From positions 1 to 23,655 of the forward strand of contig CAYJCU010000027.1 of NCBI GenBank assembly GCA_964368765.1: a DNA stretch of 23,655 nucleotides. Direction: 5' to 3'. Every line of letters begins with the position of its first letter. Positions within the stretch are counted from its first letter, which is position 1. The notes under the pieces are model-generated. The model did no database searches and was not told the DNA's origin. It was given only the letters and a program-made list of their open reading frames with translations. Positions 13,917 to 21,039 of the stretch are shown here, piece by piece. The translations under genes were made by a program, and so were the position numbers. The DNA is from JADFUS01 sp964368765 (GTDB taxonomy: Bacteria; Bacteroidota; Bacteroidia; Bacteroidales; Rikenellaceae).

Positions 13917-15077
13917 CTAGTATGCTTTCTCTAGAATTGTGCGAACCTTATCTGGAGTAACTATACCTCTCTCACCAATATTCATCTTACGAGTTGTGAA
14001 ACGCTCTACTATTGTGTCTATAACACCTCTATCAACACCCCAGTCTGATAGGCGTGTTTTGATGCCCATTGCCTCATATAGTTCACGTGTCTTATTAATA
14101 GCATAATCTATACGCTCATCTTCAGAGCCCTCAGCACCCCATACACGCTCAGCATATTGAAGTAATTTACCATGTTTTTCACTACGCATAACATCCATAA
14201 GTGCTGGTCCAACAATAGATAGTGTTACACCATGATCTAACCCTGTAAGAGCTGTTAATTCGTGCCCTATTAGGTGGGTTGCCCAATCTGAAGTGGCACC
14301 CATAGCGATAAAACCATTAAGACCCATTGTAGCTGTTAGCATAAAATCTGCCATTGTGTCGTAATCATCATGCTTCTCCATCAAACTTGGTGTAAGTTCT
14401 ACCACATTAAGAAGAAGAGACTCTGCAAATCTATCATTAACCATACCGTTAGTAGTATCTGTTAGATACTGCTCTAGCACATGGCAATATGTATCGGCTA
14501 AACCATTAGCAACCTGCTTTTTAGGTAGAGAGTAGCAAGTCTCTGGATCAAGCACAGAAAAACGTGGGAAGTTATCTTTATGATAGAAAGCAAACTTCTC
14601 ATCTGTCTCTAAGCGAGAGATAACAGCCCCTTTATTCATCTCTGAACCAGTAGCAGGAAGAGTTAATACAGATGAAAGCGGAGTAGCTTTATAGTTATCT
14701 GGCTGATATTTACCAACTATTAAACCCCATGCCTCATCATCATTATCGAAGTTAAGTGCCACTGCAATAAATTTAGTTCCATCAATAACAGAACCTCCTC
14801 CAACAGCTAAAAGATAATCTACACCTTGCTCTTTACCATACTTAACTGCCTTCATAAGTGTTTCATACTTAGGATTTGGCTCTATACCAGCAAACTCAAC
14901 CACATTATGATTTTTTAGAGCAGCCATAACTGCATCATACACTCCATTACTCTTGATACTTCCGCCACCGTAAGTAACCATCACCTTTGCATCCATTGGT
15001 ATCTCACTCTCAATAGCTGCTATTTGCCCTTTACCAAAAATAAGTTTGGTTGGGTTTCTAAAAACAAAATTTTCCAT
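13917..15077 (-). CDS. Iron-containing alcohol dehydrogenase (YqhD/BdhA-like)
   Basis: A 386-aa cytoplasmic oxidoreductase of the iron-dependent (group III) alcohol dehydrogenase family, reducing aldehydes to alcohols. The N-terminal NAD(P)-binding fold contains VTYGGGSIKSNG (as in NADPH-preferring YqhD and butanol dehydrogenases) and LLAVGGGSVIDGTKFIA. The metal site is seen in GLADTYCHVLEQYL (Asp and His) and HLIGHELTALTGLDHG (further His residues). Length is normal for the family. It is monocistronic, with its own terminator, and lies upstream of but separate from the hydrogenase operon. A role in disposing of excess reductant during fermentation is plausible; substrate is not determinable. 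Confidence 0.92.
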   Translation of the reverse strand: MENFVFRNPTKLIFGKGQIAAIESEIPMDAKVMVTYGGGSIKSNGVYDAVMAALKNHNVVEFAGIEPNPKYETLMKAVKYGKEQGVDYLLAVGGGSVIDGTKFIAVALNFDNDDEAWGLIVGKYQPDNYKATPLSSVLTLPATGSEMNKGAVISRLETDEKFAFYHKDNFPRFSVLDPETCYSLPKKQVANGLADTYCHVLEQYLTDTTNGMVNDRFAESLLLNVVELTPSLMEKHDDYDTMADFMLTATMGLNGFIAMGATSDWATHLIGHELTALTGLDHGVTLSIVGPALMDVMRSEKHGKLLQYAERVWGAEGSEDERIDYAINKTRELYEAMGIKTRLSDWGVDRGVIDTIVERFTTRKMNIGERGIVTPDKVRTILEKAY

Positions 15078-15107
15078 AATTATAATCTAAATAAAATTTT
15101 TCTGAGG

Positions 15108-15115
15108 CAAAAATA
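15108..15115 (-). promoter_or_regulatory. Possible -7 box of alcohol dehydrogenase gene
   Basis: TATTTTTG on the minus strand lies about 30 nt upstream of the ATG at 15077. No clear -33 TTG is at the expected distance, so the call is tentative. Confidence 0.4.
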
Positions 15116-15200
15116 GTGATATATTTTTTCATATAAAAGTGTTATGCAAAAAAGTTTCTTAATTTTTTCTTAATTAGTGCGTGATATAGAAAAATATTCG

Positions 15201-15208
15201 TATATTTG
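15201..15208 (+). promoter_or_regulatory. Promoter (-7 box) of the cvfB-purA operon
   Basis: TATATTTG at 15201-15208 is a consensus -7 element. The -33 region has no TTG at the usual spacing. The leader to the ATG at 15306 is about 90 nt and GC-richer than its surroundings, with AGAG/CTCT and GTGT/ACAC complementary segments that could fold. Confidence 0.6.
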
Positions 15209-15305
15209 TGACGTGATACAGAGAAGAGGGCTTGCGGATTGCATTTGGGGTGGTTTGTTAGGCTCTTGGTTTTGTGTGCAACTTACACCAAACACTAATT
15301 AATAG

Positions 15306-16136
15306 ATGAAAGCAGGAAATATTGAGAAACTTTTTGTAAGTCGTTTTACAGATAACGGCGCATACCTTATGAACACAGATGAAGAAGAGGTTCTTCTTCC
15401 TAATCGCTATGTTGAAGAGGGTATGGAGGTTGGAGACGAGCTAAAGGTTTTTGTCTACTGCGACTCAGAAGATAGATTAGTTGCCTCAACTGAAATGCCA
15501 TTTATCATAGCAGGAGAGGTGGCTCTACTAGAGTGTATTGATGTAAGTGCTTTTGGGGCATTCCTTGATTGGGGTCTTCCTAAAGATTTGTTTGTTCCGC
15601 TCTCTAACCAAAGTGTCCGTATGGAGGAGGGTAAATGGTATCTTGTTTATGCCTATGTAGATGATTTAACCAATAGAGTTGTTGGTACAGCTAAATTAAA
15701 TAGATTCATAAACAACGACGAGATAACTGTTGAGCCTAAAGAGGAGGTTGAGCTGGTGATAGGTATGCGTAACGAGATGGGTTATCGTGTGGTTATTAAC
15801 AATAAGCATTGGGGTATGATATACGACAATCAGATTTTTAAAGAGATTGAGATTGGAGATATTGTTAATGGTTATATTGTTAGAGTTACAGACGATTATC
15901 GCATTGATGTGTCGCTAACCAAACTAGGTATGGGGCAGGTTGAAGAGTCATCAGAGATAATTCTTGAACTACTTGAAAAAGGTGGTGGAGAGTTGGCTTT
16001 AGGGGATAAATCATCGCCTGACGATATATATAATCAGGCAGGAATAAGCAAGAAAATGTTTAAAAGAGGGGCTGGAAAGCTACTTAAAGATAAAGTTATA
16101 GAGATTTCAGATTATAAGATTACAAAAATAAAATAA
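15306..16136 (+). CDS. cvfB: S1-domain RNA-binding protein, CvfB-like
   Basis: A 276-aa cytoplasmic protein of the CvfB/YitL family. An N-terminal S1-like domain (FTDNGAYLMNTDEEEVLLPN) is followed by a second S1 domain at about 65-115, with the typical VSAFGAFLDWGLPKDLFVP core. A third S1-like stretch at about 150-205 contains GMIYDNQIFKEIEIGDIVNG. The C-terminus is winged-helix-like (SPDDIYNQAGISKKMFKRGAGKLLKD). Such proteins bind RNA and affect gene expression after transcription, but the target is unknown. The gene precedes purA by only 5 nt, implying one transcript. Confidence 0.85.
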   Translation: MKAGNIEKLFVSRFTDNGAYLMNTDEEEVLLPNRYVEEGMEVGDELKVFVYCDSEDRLVASTEMPFIIAGEVALLECIDVSAFGAFLDWGLPKDLFVPLSNQSVRMEEGKWYLVYAYVDDLTNRVVGTAKLNRFINNDEITVEPKEEVELVIGMRNEMGYRVVINNKHWGMIYDNQIFKEIEIGDIVNGYIVRVTDDYRIDVSLTKLGMGQVEESSEIILELLEKGGGELALGDKSSPDDIYNQAGISKKMFKRGAGKLLKDKVIEISDYKITKIK

Positions 16137-16141
16137 TTACA

Positions 16142-17398
16142 ATGGTAGATGTCGTTTTAGGTCTCCAATGGGGTGACGAAGGAAAAGGTAAAATAGTTGA
16201 TGTTTTAACACCTAACTATGATGTTATTGCACGTTTTCAGGGTGGTCCAAATGCTGGGCATACTCTAATTTTTAACGGCAAGAAATATGTATTACATACA
16301 GTGCCGTCGGGTATCTTCCGAGAGGACGCTATTAATATTATAGGTAATGGCGTAGTGCTTGACCCTGTAATATTCTCTAAAGAGATAGCTACTCTTGAAG
16401 AGCAGGGCGAGAAGATAAATAGGTTATATATCTCAAAAAAGGCGCACCTTATCCTACCAACTCATCGTATCATTGATGCAGCACAAGAGGAGGCTAAGGG
16501 TAAGAGCAAGATAGGTTCAACGCTTAAGGGTATTGGCCCTACATACTCTGATAAAACAGGGCGTAACGGTCTTCGTATAGGCGATATACTATCTCCAAAG
16601 TTTATGGAGCGTTATGAGACACTTAAAGCTAAACATATACACATGCTTAAGCAGTTTGACTTTGAATACACTATATCTGATTATGAGGAGCAGTGGTTTA
16701 AAGGTATTGAGCTACTAAAGCGTTTTGAAATTGTTGATAGTGAGCAATTTATTAACGGCGGTATAGCTGAGGGTAAGCGTATCTTAGCTGAGGGTGCACA
16801 AGGTTCTCTTCTTGACATAGATTTCGGAACATATCCATTTGTAACATCATCTAACACAACATGTGCTGGTGTATGTACTGGTTTAGGTGTTGCTCCATCT
16901 AAGATTGGAGAGGTTTATGGTATTTTCAAGGCATACTGTACACGTGTGGGTAGTGGCCCATTCCCAACAGAGTTATTTGACAATGTTGGTAAGGATATGG
17001 CTCGCATTGGTAATGAGTTTGGTTCAACAACTGGTCGCCCACGTAGATGTGGTTGGATAGATATAGTTGCACTTAAATATAGTGTTGTGCTTAATGGTGT
17101 AACACAACTTATCATTATGAAGGCTGATGTTCTTAACACGTTTGAGACTATCAAGGCAGCTGTGGCTTATGAGATAGATGGCGAGGTTGTTACAAATATG
17201 CCTTTCGATACAGATGTTGAGTATAATCCAGTATATAAGGAGCTAAAGGGCTGGAATTGCGACATATCAGGATGCAGAACTTATGACGAGTTCCCTCAAG
17301 AGCTTAAAGATTATATTGAGTTCATTGAGAGTGAGTGTGGAGTACCAGTTAAGATAGTATCAGTAGGTCCAGACCGCGAGGAGACAATATTAAGATAG
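16142..17398 (+). CDS. purA: Adenylosuccinate synthetase
   Basis: A 418-aa cytoplasmic enzyme catalysing GTP-dependent joining of IMP and aspartate to adenylosuccinate, the first committed step to AMP. The P-loop-like GLQWGDEGKGK is at 7-17, with Asp11 of the expected catalytic position. FQGGPNAGHT, GIGPTYSDKTGRNGLR, GAQGSLLDIDFGTYPFVTSS and TTGRPRRCGWID are all clearly present. The start at 16142 is conventional, and length matches the family. Termination is probably by the hairpins at 17404-17490. Confidence 0.97.
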   Translation: MVDVVLGLQWGDEGKGKIVDVLTPNYDVIARFQGGPNAGHTLIFNGKKYVLHTVPSGIFREDAINIIGNGVVLDPVIFSKEIATLEEQGEKINRLYISKKAHLILPTHRIIDAAQEEAKGKSKIGSTLKGIGPTYSDKTGRNGLRIGDILSPKFMERYETLKAKHIHMLKQFDFEYTISDYEEQWFKGIELLKRFEIVDSEQFINGGIAEGKRILAEGAQGSLLDIDFGTYPFVTSSNTTCAGVCTGLGVAPSKIGEVYGIFKAYCTRVGSGPFPTELFDNVGKDMARIGNEFGSTTGRPRRCGWIDIVALKYSVVLNGVTQLIIMKADVLNTFETIKAAVAYEIDGEVVTNMPFDTDVEYNPVYKELKGWNCDISGCRTYDEFPQELKDYIEFIESECGVPVKIVSVGPDREETILR

Positions 17399-17403
17399 TT
17401 TAA

Positions 17404-17446
17404 GTTAGGACGACTCACAAAACTGTGTTTTGTGAGTCGTCCTAAC
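17404..17446 (+). terminator. Long perfect hairpin after purA
   Basis: A 20-bp perfect inverted repeat (17404-17423 with 17427-17446) has a 3-nt loop. It starts six bases after the purA stop. It lacks an immediate T-run, so it may protect the 3' end or act with the next hairpin rather than terminate alone. Confidence 0.65.
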
Positions 17447-17459
17447 GAGCGATAGCGAG

Positions 17460-17493
17460 CGAACGCCGTTTAAGAAGTAGGCGTTCGGTTTTT
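17460..17493 (+). terminator. Rho-independent terminator after purA
   Basis: CGAACGCC (17460-17467) pairs with GGCGTTCG (17480-17487) around a 12-nt loop, followed by GTTTTTG. This is a moderate intrinsic terminator. Confidence 0.65.
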
Positions 17494-17507
17494 GTTCACT
17501 TTTTTTT

Positions 17508-17667
17508 AAAAAAAGTGTTAAATTTACATCAAAATCTGAAAGATTTTTCGGGGGGACGTTACCCCATTTCAGACCATTAAATTAAAATATAGGGTAATGT
17601 ACAACTATTATTAGGTTGTGACTAATTGAAATACATATATAATGTAGTTTTCGGAATACCCCAAGAC
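17508..17667 (+). repeat. Structured element R2 upstream of argS (relative of R1)
   Basis: R2 fills the space between the purA terminator and argS and aligns with 266-105 on the minus strand. Helix 1 is AAAATCT/AGATTTT (17531-17547), one pair changed to C-G in R1. Helix 2 is ACGTTACCC (17556-17564) with GGGTAATGT (17592-17600), whose first pair is A-T here and T-A in R1. ACAAC and GTTGT can close a third hairpin with an identical TATTATTAG loop in both copies. No standard -7/-33 promoter is found inside, although TGTAGTTTTCG follows ATTGAAATAC at the same distance in both. It may be a leader that controls argS or a small mobile repeat. Confidence 0.7.
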
Positions 17668-17685
17668 AGATTAGAACAGTTTAAG

Positions 17686-19473
17686 ATGAATATAGAAAAT
17701 ATTTTATTAGGGAGAGTACACGCTGCGGTTTCGTCTATTTATAGCGAGGTAACTGAGAGTATGATTCAACTACAAAAGACTAGAAAAGAGTTTGTAGGAG
17801 ATATAACACTTGTGGTATTCCCTTTTGTTAAGATAAGCCGTAAATCACCTGAAGCGACAGCTGAAGAGATTGCTGCTGTTCTTAAGCGTGAGATAGAAGA
17901 GATTGAGGAGTATAATGTGGTTAAGGGTTTTCTTAACCTTAAACTAAATAATAGTTTTTGGGTTGAGTGTTTTAACGCAATTAAGAGTACTCCTGAGTAT
18001 GGCTTTACTAAAGATAATGGCAAGAGTGTGATGATTGAATACTCATCGCCAAACACAAATAAACCTCTACACTTAGGACACATACGTAACAATCTGTTAG
18101 GTTTCTCTATTGCCAATATCTTAGAGGCGGTAGGTAATAAGGTTATTAAGGTAAACCTTGTTAATGACAGAGGAATACATATATGTAAGTCTATGATTGC
18201 TTGGCAGAAGTTTGGCAATGGCGAGACACCTGAGAGTAGTGGCATTAAGGGCGACCATCTTGTAGGTAAATATTATGTAGTATTCGATAAAGAGTATAAA
18301 AAGCAGGTATCAGAGCTTATTGCTACTGGCTTAACAGAGGAGGAGGCTAAGAGATGTGCTCCTATTATTGTTGAGGCATCAGAGATGCTACGTAAATGGG
18401 AAGCAGGAGAGCCTGAGACCTACTCATTATGGGAAACAATGAATGGCTGGGTTTATGAGGGTTTTGATAAGACTTATAAGCAGCTAGGTGTTGATTTCGA
18501 CAAGATATATTATGAGTCAAACACATATATATTAGGTAAATCATTAGTTAATGAGGGTCTTGAGAAGGGTGTTTTCTATCGCAGAGAGGATGGCTCTGTG
18601 TGGATTAATTTAGAGAGTGACGGATTAGACGAGAAACTTCTTTTACGTGCTGATGGTACCTCTGTTTATATGACACAAGATTTAGGAACTGCTGTTGAGC
18701 GTCATAACGAGTTTAGTTTTGATAGACTTGTATATGTTGTGGGTAATGAGCAGAATTATCACTTCCAAGTACTTAAACTAATCCTTAAAAAGTTAGGTTA
18801 TTTCTGGAGTGATGATATTTTCCACCTATCTTATGGTATGGTTGAGTTACCTGAGGGCAAAATGAAATCTCGTGAGGGAACAGTGGTAGATGCTGACGAC
18901 CTTATGGCTGATATGGTTGCCACTGCTAAGCAGATGTCTGAAGAGATGGGTAAACTAGATAATATGAGTGAGGATGAGATTGCCGATATAACATCAATGG
19001 TTGGTCTTGGGGCACTTAAATATTTTATCTTAAAGGTAGACCCTAAGAAAAATATGCTTTTTGATCCAAAAGAGTCTATAGACTTTAATGGTAATACTGC
19101 ACCGTTTATTCAATATACCCATGCACGTATTTGTTCGGTATTACGTCGTGCTAAGGAGACAGATGTTACTATTAATATAGAGCCACTAAGTTATGAGATG
19201 CCTCTTGAGGATAAAGAGATAGAGTTAATCAAGTTGCTTAATAGTTTTGAGCAGTGTGTTGAGTCGGCAGCTGAATTTATGTCTCCAGCTGTTATCACTG
19301 CATATTGCTACGATCTAGCTAAAGAGTTCAACCAATACTATCATGACTATCCTTTCTTACGTGAGAGTGATGAGGCACTACGCTCTAAGCGTATTACAAT
19401 AGCTATTGAGGTGGCTAATATCATCAAACGAGGTATGAAATTATTAGGTATTGATGTGCCTGAAAGAATGTAA
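17686..19473 (+). CDS. argS: Arginyl-tRNA synthetase
   Basis: A 595-aa class I aminoacyl-tRNA synthetase that charges tRNA-Arg with arginine. The arginine-specific N-terminal domain begins MNIENILLGRVHAAV. The HIGH motif is HLGH at 129-132 in SPNTNKPLHLGHIRNN. A KMSKS-like KMKSREGTVVD lies in the second half, and the C-terminal DALR anticodon-binding helices contain ARICSVLRRA. A TTG-started extension to 17626 would add 20 residues unlike ArgS and lies in element R2, so the ATG at 17686 is chosen. The gene is followed at once by xseA, 2 nt after its stop. Confidence 0.96.
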   Translation: MNIENILLGRVHAAVSSIYSEVTESMIQLQKTRKEFVGDITLVVFPFVKISRKSPEATAEEIAAVLKREIEEIEEYNVVKGFLNLKLNNSFWVECFNAIKSTPEYGFTKDNGKSVMIEYSSPNTNKPLHLGHIRNNLLGFSIANILEAVGNKVIKVNLVNDRGIHICKSMIAWQKFGNGETPESSGIKGDHLVGKYYVVFDKEYKKQVSELIATGLTEEEAKRCAPIIVEASEMLRKWEAGEPETYSLWETMNGWVYEGFDKTYKQLGVDFDKIYYESNTYILGKSLVNEGLEKGVFYRREDGSVWINLESDGLDEKLLLRADGTSVYMTQDLGTAVERHNEFSFDRLVYVVGNEQNYHFQVLKLILKKLGYFWSDDIFHLSYGMVELPEGKMKSREGTVVDADDLMADMVATAKQMSEEMGKLDNMSEDEIADITSMVGLGALKYFILKVDPKKNMLFDPKESIDFNGNTAPFIQYTHARICSVLRRAKETDVTINIEPLSYEMPLEDKEIELIKLLNSFEQCVESAAEFMSPAVITAYCYDLAKEFNQYYHDYPFLRESDEALRSKRITIAIEVANIIKRGMKLLGIDVPERM

Positions 19474-19475
19474 TC

Positions 19476-20714
19476 TTGGAAGAGAGAAATCACATAACAC
19501 TTTCTCTATTACAGAGTAAAATAAAGCAATCCATTGAGTCTTATGTTAAGGCTCAATGGGTTTCTTGTGATATAACCGATTTAAAGGTAAATGGTACGGG
19601 GCATTGCTATCTTGAATTAACTGAGAAGAGTGAGGGGCGTGGTGCGATACCAAAGGCTAAGAGTACCGCTATCATCTGGCGCAATACGTTTCAGATGATA
19701 GGGCGATATTTTGAGAAAGAGACAGGATATAAGCTTCAAAGTGGTATAAAGGTACTTCTATTTGTTGAGGTCAATTACCATGAGCTATATGGCTTATCGC
19801 TTATCATAAAAGATATAGACCCTAGCTACACCTTAGGAGATAGTGAGAGGCTCAAACGTGAAACACTAGCGCAGTTAGAGAGCGACGGAGTTATTGATAT
19901 GAATAGAGAGTTAGAGCTACCTCATATCATTAATAGGTTAGCTGTTATCTCATCGGCTACGGCTGCTGGTTATGATGATTTTATTAATCATCTGGGCTCT
20001 AATCCTTATGATTATAAATTCACAACAGAGTTATATAGTGCTATTGTTCAGGGTGATGGAGCCGAAGAGTCTATAATAACAGCTCTTGGAGCTGTGATAG
20101 ATAGTGAAATAAATTATGATGCTATTGTGATAATTAGAGGAGGTGGTTCTCAGAGTGATATGGCATGCTTTAATAGCTATATGCTTTGTAGTTATATAGC
20201 ACAGTTCCCTATTCCAATATTAACGGGTATAGGTCACAATAAAGATATATCAGTAGCAGACAGAGTGGCGCACACATCTCTTAAAACACCTACGGCAGTA
20301 GCCTCTTTTATTATAGATACTAAAAGAGGGTTTGAAGAGCGTGTAGAGTATCTTCAGCAGCAGCTTGCCAATGCCCTAGCCTACTATCTAGAGCGAGAAA
20401 ACAGAGTGATAGATAACCTATCACAGAGAATGCGCTTGGCTATTGTGGATAATATAAAACATCAAGAGTTACGTATAAATAATCTATTATCGGCTCTGCA
20501 ATATGGTGTTAAGGAGCACATAAGTGGCATGAATCATAAGCTATCGCTTTATGAGAAAGAGTTGATAAGCAATAACCCGCAACGTATTCTAGATATGGGT
20601 TACTCTATGGCTACACTTAATGGTAAGTTACTAAAGAGTGTAAACGACACCCAAAGTGGAGACGAGATAGAGATAACCTTTAGTGATGGAAAAGTAGCTA
20701 CTAAGGTTGTGTAG
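19476..20714 (+). CDS. xseA: Exodeoxyribonuclease VII large subunit
   Basis: A 412-aa subunit of exonuclease VII, which degrades single-stranded DNA and pairs with XseB. The N-terminal OB-fold begins ITLSLLQSKIKQ and includes the AIIWRNTF strand. The catalytic region includes VIIRGGGSQSDMACFNSY and TGIGHNKDISVADRVAH, where GHNKD replaces the usual GHETD, followed by TPTAVASF. A coiled-coil region of alternating charged helices follows. The start is a TTG 2 nt after the argS stop. No ATG fits the expected N-terminus (EERNHITLS), so the TTG is accepted, implying coupling to argS. Confidence 0.92.
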   Translation: MEERNHITLSLLQSKIKQSIESYVKAQWVSCDITDLKVNGTGHCYLELTEKSEGRGAIPKAKSTAIIWRNTFQMIGRYFEKETGYKLQSGIKVLLFVEVNYHELYGLSLIIKDIDPSYTLGDSERLKRETLAQLESDGVIDMNRELELPHIINRLAVISSATAAGYDDFINHLGSNPYDYKFTTELYSAIVQGDGAEESIITALGAVIDSEINYDAIVIIRGGGSQSDMACFNSYMLCSYIAQFPIPILTGIGHNKDISVADRVAHTSLKTPTAVASFIIDTKRGFEERVEYLQQQLANALAYYLERENRVIDNLSQRMRLAIVDNIKHQELRINNLLSALQYGVKEHISGMNHKLSLYEKELISNNPQRILDMGYSMATLNGKLLKSVNDTQSGDEIEITFSDGKVATKVV

Positions 20715-20772
20715 TGATACCTAAAAATGGGTATTTTACATAGTTTATACCGAATATATAATAATTTTTACT

Positions 20773-20780
20773 TAACTTTG
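20773..20780 (+). promoter_or_regulatory. Possible -7 box before xseB
   Basis: TAACTTTG at 20773-20780 matches the -7 consensus, leaving a very short leader to the ATG at 20794. The -33 box is not obvious. It may provide separate expression of xseB and feoAB. Confidence 0.45.
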
Positions 20781-20793
20781 TTATTCCAATAAT

Positions 20794-21021
20794 ATGGCAA
20801 AAAAGAGAGAGACAATTAAAACTAATATAAACACCTCTATTGAGGGTATCACATATAGCGATGCACTTAATGAGGTAGAAGAGATTATATCATCACTACA
20901 AGGTGGCAATATAGACATCAACCAGCTGCAAGATAAGATAAAGCGAGGGGTGGCTCTTATTGCATACTGTAAAGAGGAGCTAAAAAGTAGTGAGGATAAT
21001 ATCAATAAACTATTCGAATAA
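20794..21021 (+). CDS. xseB: Exodeoxyribonuclease VII small subunit
   Basis: A 75-aa helical protein matching XseB. The core YSDALNEVEEIISSLQGGNIDINQLQDKI is followed by the second helix region RGVALIAYCKEELKSSE. It binds the coiled-coil of XseA to form the active exonuclease. Length is normal for the family. It follows xseA by about 80 nt and precedes feoAB by 18 nt. Confidence 0.93.
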   Translation: MAKKRETIKTNINTSIEGITYSDALNEVEEIISSLQGGNIDINQLQDKIKRGVALIAYCKEELKSSEDNINKLFE

Positions 21022-21039
21022 AAGAGAGAGTAAAAATAG

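Noticed and set aside
17626..17654. A promoter inside R2 (ATTGAAATAC then TAGTTTTCG)
   Set aside because: The spacing is about 16 nt and the -7 box lacks the final TTTG, so it is not the housekeeping type, although the spacing is the same in R1.
17626..17685. TTG-started extension of ArgS
   Set aside because: It lies largely in the repeated element R2, whose other copy does not encode it, and the ArgS domain starts at the ATG at 17686.
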